Origin: Comamonas sp009360615
GTDB taxonomy: Bacteria > Pseudomonadota > Gammaproteobacteria > Burkholderiales > Burkholderiaceae_C
Assembly (NCBI RefSeq): GCF_035784015.1
Contig: NZ_JALKOW010000006.1
Reading direction: 5' to 3' (one strand)
Length of the DNA stretch: 64,000 nt
Below, piece by piece: positions 60,220 through 64,000 of this stretch. The notes below the pieces were generated by a model. It did no database searches. It worked only from the letters and a program-made list of their open reading frames with translations, and was not told where the DNA came from. Numbering within the stretch: the stretch's first letter is position 1; each line of letters opens with the position of its first letter. The translations under genes and the position numbers were made by a program.

Positions 60220-61404
60220 TTGAGTACAGACCACCCGTTTGAGGGCCGAAGCGCAGGCCCCCTGTCCGGAATGCGCATCCTCGAATTCGCAGGCATCGGG
60301 CCTGCCCCTTTCGCCGGCATGATGCTGGCCGACATGGGCGCCGAGCTCATTCTCATCGAGCGCAGCGCCGACCATGCAGCGGCATCCCGCTACCCACGCA
60401 TGGCGCAGAACCGGGGCAAGAGGTCCATCGCACTGGATCTCAAGTCCGAAGGCGGACGCGCAGTCGCCTGGAAGCTGATCGAGTCTGCCGATGCGCTGAT
60501 CGAAGGCTTCAGACCCGGCGTGATGGAGCGCCTGGGCTTCAGCCCCGAGGAGGTCGCCCGCCGTGCTCCCCGCCTGGTCTTCGGCCGCGTCACCGGCTGG
60601 GGCCAGACAGGCCCCCTGTCCCACGCCGCAGGCCACGACATCAACTATGTGGCGCTGACGGGGGTGATGTCCACTTCCATGCGCCCCGGACAGGCTCCCG
60701 TGCTTCCACCGACCATCGTGGGCGATATGGCGGGCGGCGCCATGTTTCTGCTGTTCGGTCTGATGTGCGCCATGCACGAGGCACGCCAGTCCGGCAGGGG
60801 TCAGGTGGTGGACGCCGCCATGATCGACGGCGTGGCAGCCATGAGCGGTCTGATGCACCAGATGCGCGGCGCCATGGGCTACTGGAAGGACGACCCCGCG
60901 CGGAATCACTTCCTCAACACATCGCCCTTCTACGAGGCCTTCGAGTGTGCCGATGGCGGATACATCACTCTCGGAGCCATCGAGCCGCAGTTCTATGCCT
61001 TGCTGCTGCAGAAGCTAGGCCTGGCCGACGTGGACCCCGGGCGCCAGTACCAGAGCGCCGACTGGCCTGACGTCAAGGCCCGCGTGGCCGAGAGGGTGCG
61101 CAGCAAGACGCGGGCACAGTGGTGCGCGGAACTCGAAGGCAGCGATGTCTGCTTTGCCCCGGTTCTGAGCCTGGGCGAAGCGCCTTCTCACCCGCACAAT
61201 GCCCAGCGTCAACTGTTTGTCGATCTGGACGTGGACGGCAGCATGCAGTGCCAGCCGGCACCCGCTCCCCGCTTTTCGCGCACCCCGGCGCGCAGACCCA
61301 CGCCCGGCACCAGGATCGGCCAGGACACCGATGCCGTGCTCGCCGCCCTGGGCTATGCCCAGGCCGATATTGCGGCGCTGCGCGAAAGCAAGGCCTGCGC
61401 CTGA
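60220..61404 (+). CDS. Alpha-methylacyl-CoA racemase-like class III CoA-transferase
   Basis: The 394-residue CaiB/BaiF-fold protein starts at TTG, chosen because AGGAGACCGAC precedes it; the next ATG would remove the conserved N-terminus. His139 in AGHDINY, Asp169 in VGDMAGG and Glu255 in AIEPQF reproduce the spacing I recall for M. tuberculosis MCR (His126, Asp156, Glu241). This favours a racemase over a CoA-transferase. Such enzymes invert the methyl-bearing carbon of branched side-chain CoA esters such as C27 or C22 steroids. An operator copy lies 56 bp upstream. Confidence 0.88.
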   Translation: MSTDHPFEGRSAGPLSGMRILEFAGIGPAPFAGMMLADMGAELILIERSADHAAASRYPRMAQNRGKRSIALDLKSEGGRAVAWKLIESADALIEGFRPGVMERLGFSPEEVARRAPRLVFGRVTGWGQTGPLSHAAGHDINYVALTGVMSTSMRPGQAPVLPPTIVGDMAGGAMFLLFGLMCAMHEARQSGRGQVVDAAMIDGVAAMSGLMHQMRGAMGYWKDDPARNHFLNTSPFYEAFECADGGYITLGAIEPQFYALLLQKLGLADVDPGRQYQSADWPDVKARVAERVRSKTRAQWCAELEGSDVCFAPVLSLGEAPSHPHNAQRQLFVDLDVDGSMQCQPAPAPRFSRTPARRPTPGTRIGQDTDAVLAALGYAQADIAALRESKACA

Positions 61405-61593
61405 GCCGCCTGTCTGCGGTGGGTGCCGTCCAACGGGAATGTCCGTCGCTGCAGATCCTTGGATTGCCGATATTTTTCGCATCACAATCCCGGCCCCCCG
61501 ATTGCGACGGGCTTGCACTCTCAGATGCAATGTGTCTGCCCGCAGCCGGCACGGCCATGCAGACCGGCCCCTGGATGCGGGCCCGGGGCAGCG

Positions 61594-63108
61594 CTATGTG
61601 CCGGGCAAGCTCGATAGCACCACCTTGTTGCGTCCGGTCATCTTGGCACCGTAAAGCGCCTTGTCGGCCGAGCGCAGGACTGCAGGTACATCCAGATCCT
61701 TGCCCGGCACCCAGGCCGCGCAACCGATGCTGACCGTGATGCAGCCGAATTCGCTGCCCGTGTGCACGATCGCCAGCTCGGCAATGGCCTCCCGAATATT
61801 CTCTGCAATCAGCGCGCCTCCATCCAGGGTCGTGTCCGGCAGCACCACGATGAACTCTTCGCCGCCATAGCGGGCAGCGCTGTCCTCGGGACGCCGGATA
61901 TTGTCGGCAATGCATCTGGCAACGGTCGCAAGGACCGCATCCCCGGCCTGATGCCCGTAGGTGTCGTTGTAGGCCTTGAACCAGTCGATATCCACGAACA
62001 GCAGTGAGAAAGCACTGTGATTCCTTTTGGCACGGTGCCATTCGTGCTCGATGATCTCGTCAAGTTTGCGGCGGTTGTTCAGGCCGGTCAGGCCATCTGT
62101 ACGCGCCAGCAGCGCCAGCTCGGACTCGGCGCACATGCGGCGCTTGAGCTGGACCCCGAACGCGAAGGACAGACCGATGAAAGCCATGGTGAGCGTTCCC
62201 ATGACAGAGGCAATCAGAAGGGCGCGCTGACGCCAGACTGCGTAGATATCGGAGTGCGCCTTCGCCACCATGATGATGAATGGCAAGCTCGGAAGGTTCT
62301 TGAAGTAATACGCGCGCTGGGCGCCATCCAGGTAGGAGGTGTCCGAAAAGCTGCCTTCAGGTGCCAGCATGAACTGCTTGAACGTGCTGGCGTTGCGGAT
62401 ATTGCGCCCGATGACCTTGGCGTCGAAGGGCTGACGCATCATCATGGCGCCATCCTTTCGGATCAAGGCCAGCGAACCATGCTTGCCCAGCGAAAGCACG
62501 GAAAACAGCTTCTGAAAGTACTCCAGCTGGACATCGATCAGCACAATGCCCGCGAAAGAGCCGTCCGCATGGGAGATCCGCCGGCTCAGCGGAATGCTCA
62601 GCGAGCCACCATGCAGCGTTGATGAATAGGGGTCTCCCACATAAAGACCGACGTCGGGGCTTTCTTGATGAACCTTGAAGAAGTCATGCTCCAGGTAATG
62701 CCCGCCGGGCGGATTTTCCGTGCCCGCATTCAGCACGACCTGCCCCTGTGCATCGAGCACCCGAATGGAGCCCAGGTAGGAGGCCGTCGCGGCCTTGTCG
62801 AACAAGGCCGCATTGCGCACATGCGGGGGAGCGGCCATGACCTCGGAGTCGTTCAGCCCATCGACCACGGCCTGCAGGGACAATGCATAGAGCTCGAAGT
62901 TGCGCACCACATCGTTCTCGGCCAGAAGCGCCACGTTGCGCGACGTCTCTATCGCATGCGCCATGGCATCCAGCCGACTCTGATAGAGAACAATGGTGCA
63001 GATGGCCGTCATCGAGAGCGCGATGATGCCCCCTACCAGAAGCATCGCATAGGGGGCACGGGAAACGACGTTGCTGTGATCAAAAGCAGGCTTGCGAAAT
63101 AGTTTCAT
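61594..63108 (-). CDS. Cache-GGDEF diguanylate cyclase
   Basis: The 504-residue membrane protein has a transmembrane helix (about 20-40), a periplasmic double-Cache-like sensor (about 55-290), a second helix (about 295-315) and a cytoplasmic GGDEF domain (about 335-495). The active-site motif is GGEEF near 413, and a product-inhibition site RPED lies five residues before it. It should make cyclic di-GMP in response to an extracellular ligand. The ligand is unknown; proximity to steroid genes is suggestive only. No operator copy lies upstream. Confidence 0.92.
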   Translation of the reverse strand: MKLFRKPAFDHSNVVSRAPYAMLLVGGIIALSMTAICTIVLYQSRLDAMAHAIETSRNVALLAENDVVRNFELYALSLQAVVDGLNDSEVMAAPPHVRNAALFDKAATASYLGSIRVLDAQGQVVLNAGTENPPGGHYLEHDFFKVHQESPDVGLYVGDPYSSTLHGGSLSIPLSRRISHADGSFAGIVLIDVQLEYFQKLFSVLSLGKHGSLALIRKDGAMMMRQPFDAKVIGRNIRNASTFKQFMLAPEGSFSDTSYLDGAQRAYYFKNLPSLPFIIMVAKAHSDIYAVWRQRALLIASVMGTLTMAFIGLSFAFGVQLKRRMCAESELALLARTDGLTGLNNRRKLDEIIEHEWHRAKRNHSAFSLLFVDIDWFKAYNDTYGHQAGDAVLATVARCIADNIRRPEDSAARYGGEEFIVVLPDTTLDGGALIAENIREAIAELAIVHTGSEFGCITVSIGCAAWVPGKDLDVPAVLRSADKALYGAKMTGRNKVVLSSLPGT

Positions 63109-63830
63109 GTCGTTGCTGTATTTGAGCGAGCCGGTCGCATTTCTTCGATGCAGGCAGGCCGGTGCGTTCTTGTGGGGCAACACCGGACAATGGCCTCCGC
63201 GCTCCCCCATTCTGCCTGTGTTTGCCGCCACAGCGTTGCCCCCGTGCAGCAGCGGGCAGCGCAATGCTCCCAAACGCCTGACAGCCTGCCTGCGGGAGCA
63301 GGCTGCAGGTCTCGGAAATGCTGGCGAATCGGCAACTTCCCGTGTGCGCCCATGCCAGCGCGTTGACCGAAGAGCCAACCCGGCAGGAAGAGCCGAACGG
63401 CTGGCTTGTCTTCGGTGCAACAGGCGCCGGCCCATCAGGGCAGGACGCACCGCCCCGCGCAGAGCGGGCCGGTGACTGGCAGGCCATGGTGCCTGTCCGT
63501 CTCATTCCAGACGATACGGTGCAATCCGCAAATGCGTGCTGGCGCGCGCAGCCAGATCCCGGAGCCGCGGCTTTCGGTCACCCGAGCCGTGGATGGCGAT
63601 GCCTGCAATGGGCTGCTGCGGCAGCATCTCCGAACGCTCTGCTGTAGTCCTTGTGCTTTCTCCCAGCAAGCACAGCTGCTGGAGAAATCAGTCGGCCGTG
63701 ACGTTGCCGCCCCCTGGCCATGGAGTCACGGCAGTCATTCCACGGCCGATGCCGACGATCCGTTCATTGATGGACGCCGGGTGCGCACGCGTTGACGACA
63801 GGTCGCCACCGATGCCGGCCTGGCAGCACT
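63109..63830. other. Intergenic region, no recognised gene
   Basis: This 722-base region shows no convincing gene, operator copy or terminator. It contains a perfect 8-bp inverted repeat (CAGCCTGC / GCAGGCTG) at 63282-63305 without a T run. Confidence 0.5.
63282..63305. repeat. 8-bp inverted repeat
   Basis: CAGCCTGC at 63282-63289 and GCAGGCTG at 63298-63305 form a perfect stem with an 8-base loop. There is no T run on either side, so this is not a typical terminator. Function is unknown. Confidence 0.4.
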
Positions 63831-64000
63831 TCACTTCAGGAAGCGCTCCACCAAACGCACAAAATAGCTGGCTCCGACGGGAATCAGCGCATCGTTGAAA
63901 TCGTACGACGGATTGTGTACCTGGCAGGGGCCAGGCCCATGGCCGGGCAGGCGGTGATCGCCCTCTCCATTGCCGAGCAGCACGTAGCAGCCGGGACGTT
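63831..64000 (-). CDS. M20-family amidohydrolase, C-terminal end (partial)
   Basis: The frame runs off the right edge and shows the last 55 or so residues. They include GNGEGDHRLPGHGPGP and HNPSYDFNDALIPVGASYF, the typical end of hippurate/N-acyl-amino-acid amidohydrolases of peptidase family M20. These zinc or manganese enzymes cleave amide bonds. Removing glycine or taurine from a conjugated bile acid is conceivable, but nothing in the visible part supports it over general N-acyl-amino-acid hydrolysis. Confidence 0.85.
   Translation of the reverse strand, partial: RPGCYVLLGNGEGDHRLPGHGPGPCQVHNPSYDFNDALIPVGASYFVRLVERFLK

Noticed and set aside
63282..63305. Hairpin considered as terminator
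   Set aside because: Perfect 8-bp stem but no T run on either strand and no gene end nearby.
1..64000. CRISPR arrays, tRNA/rRNA genes, insertion sequences, phage or plasmid genes
   Set aside because: None was recognised by reading the sequence; no transposase, integrase, direct-repeat array or cloverleaf was seen. Low-copy divergent elements could be missed without a search.

Overview
The window is GC-rich, gene-dense DNA from a Comamonas-type betaproteobacterium. The clearest evidence is two genes at about 29.0-30.3 kb. One encodes a 125-residue ketosteroid isomerase with Tyr14, Asp38 and Asp99 in place. The other encodes a 257-residue 3-alpha-hydroxysteroid dehydrogenase with Ser114, Tyr155 and Lys159. 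Both match the classic Comamonas testosteroni Ksi and HsdA as I remember them, with roughly 14 substitutions in Ksi, so this is probably a relative rather than the reference strain. Nearly everything else fits steroid or bile-acid catabolism: acyl-CoA ligases, paired acyl-CoA dehydrogenases, MaoC hydratases, thiolase-like aldolases with DUF35 partners, SDRs, flavin reductases, a KshA-like Rieske oxygenase and envelope or transport proteins. No rRNA, tRNA, insertion sequence or CRISPR array was seen.

Layout. 0-11.5 kb: an aldolase/hydratase module (minus), a YCF48-MMPL-SnoaL operon (plus) and a DUF1329-DUF1302-hydrolase operon (minus). 11.5-24.3 kb: an 11-gene minus-strand operon holding two CoA ligases, two dehydrogenase pairs, a two-part hydratase and an aldolase, closed by a clear terminator. 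It reads as a side-chain removal pathway. 24.4-30.3 kb: enoyl-CoA hydratase, a GFA protein, SDR/LysR, a GNAT-Rnk fusion, ksi and hsdA. 30.4-34.6 kb: two Old-Yellow-Enzyme/FeS reductases. 34.6-39.3 kb: a less steroid-like island (small cytochrome c, a gene behind a LexA-type box, NTF2, degenerate MBL, DsbA-like, LysR). 39.5-45.5 kb: SDR, aldehyde dehydrogenase, MFS, SDR and the Rieske oxygenase. 45.6-51.7 kb: EthD-MFS pair, a small secreted protein, a ligase and a third MFS. 51.8-59.5 kb: a classical thiolytic set (double acyl-CoA dehydrogenase, GMC oxidoreductase, FadB-like, thiolase). 59.5-64 kb: a broken SDR, an alpha-methylacyl-CoA racemase-like gene, a Cache-GGDEF diguanylate cyclase and the end of an M20 amidohydrolase.

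Working model. Ligases activate the side-chain carboxylate and acyl-CoA dehydrogenases desaturate it. Hydratases add water, and either aldolases or FadB plus thiolase cut the chain. The aldehyde dehydrogenase could oxidise an aldehyde released by the first aldolase, as in the cholate route of Pseudomonas sp. Chol1. HsdA, Ksi, the reductases and the Rieske enzyme would act on the ring skeleton.

The most novel signal is a recurrent intergenic dyad, best written CATCGTCC-N4-GGACGATG. At least nine good and several degraded copies lie 24-126 bp upstream of catabolic operons on both strands. It looks like the operator of one regulator controlling the whole locus; no obvious candidate regulator is encoded here apart from two local LysR genes.
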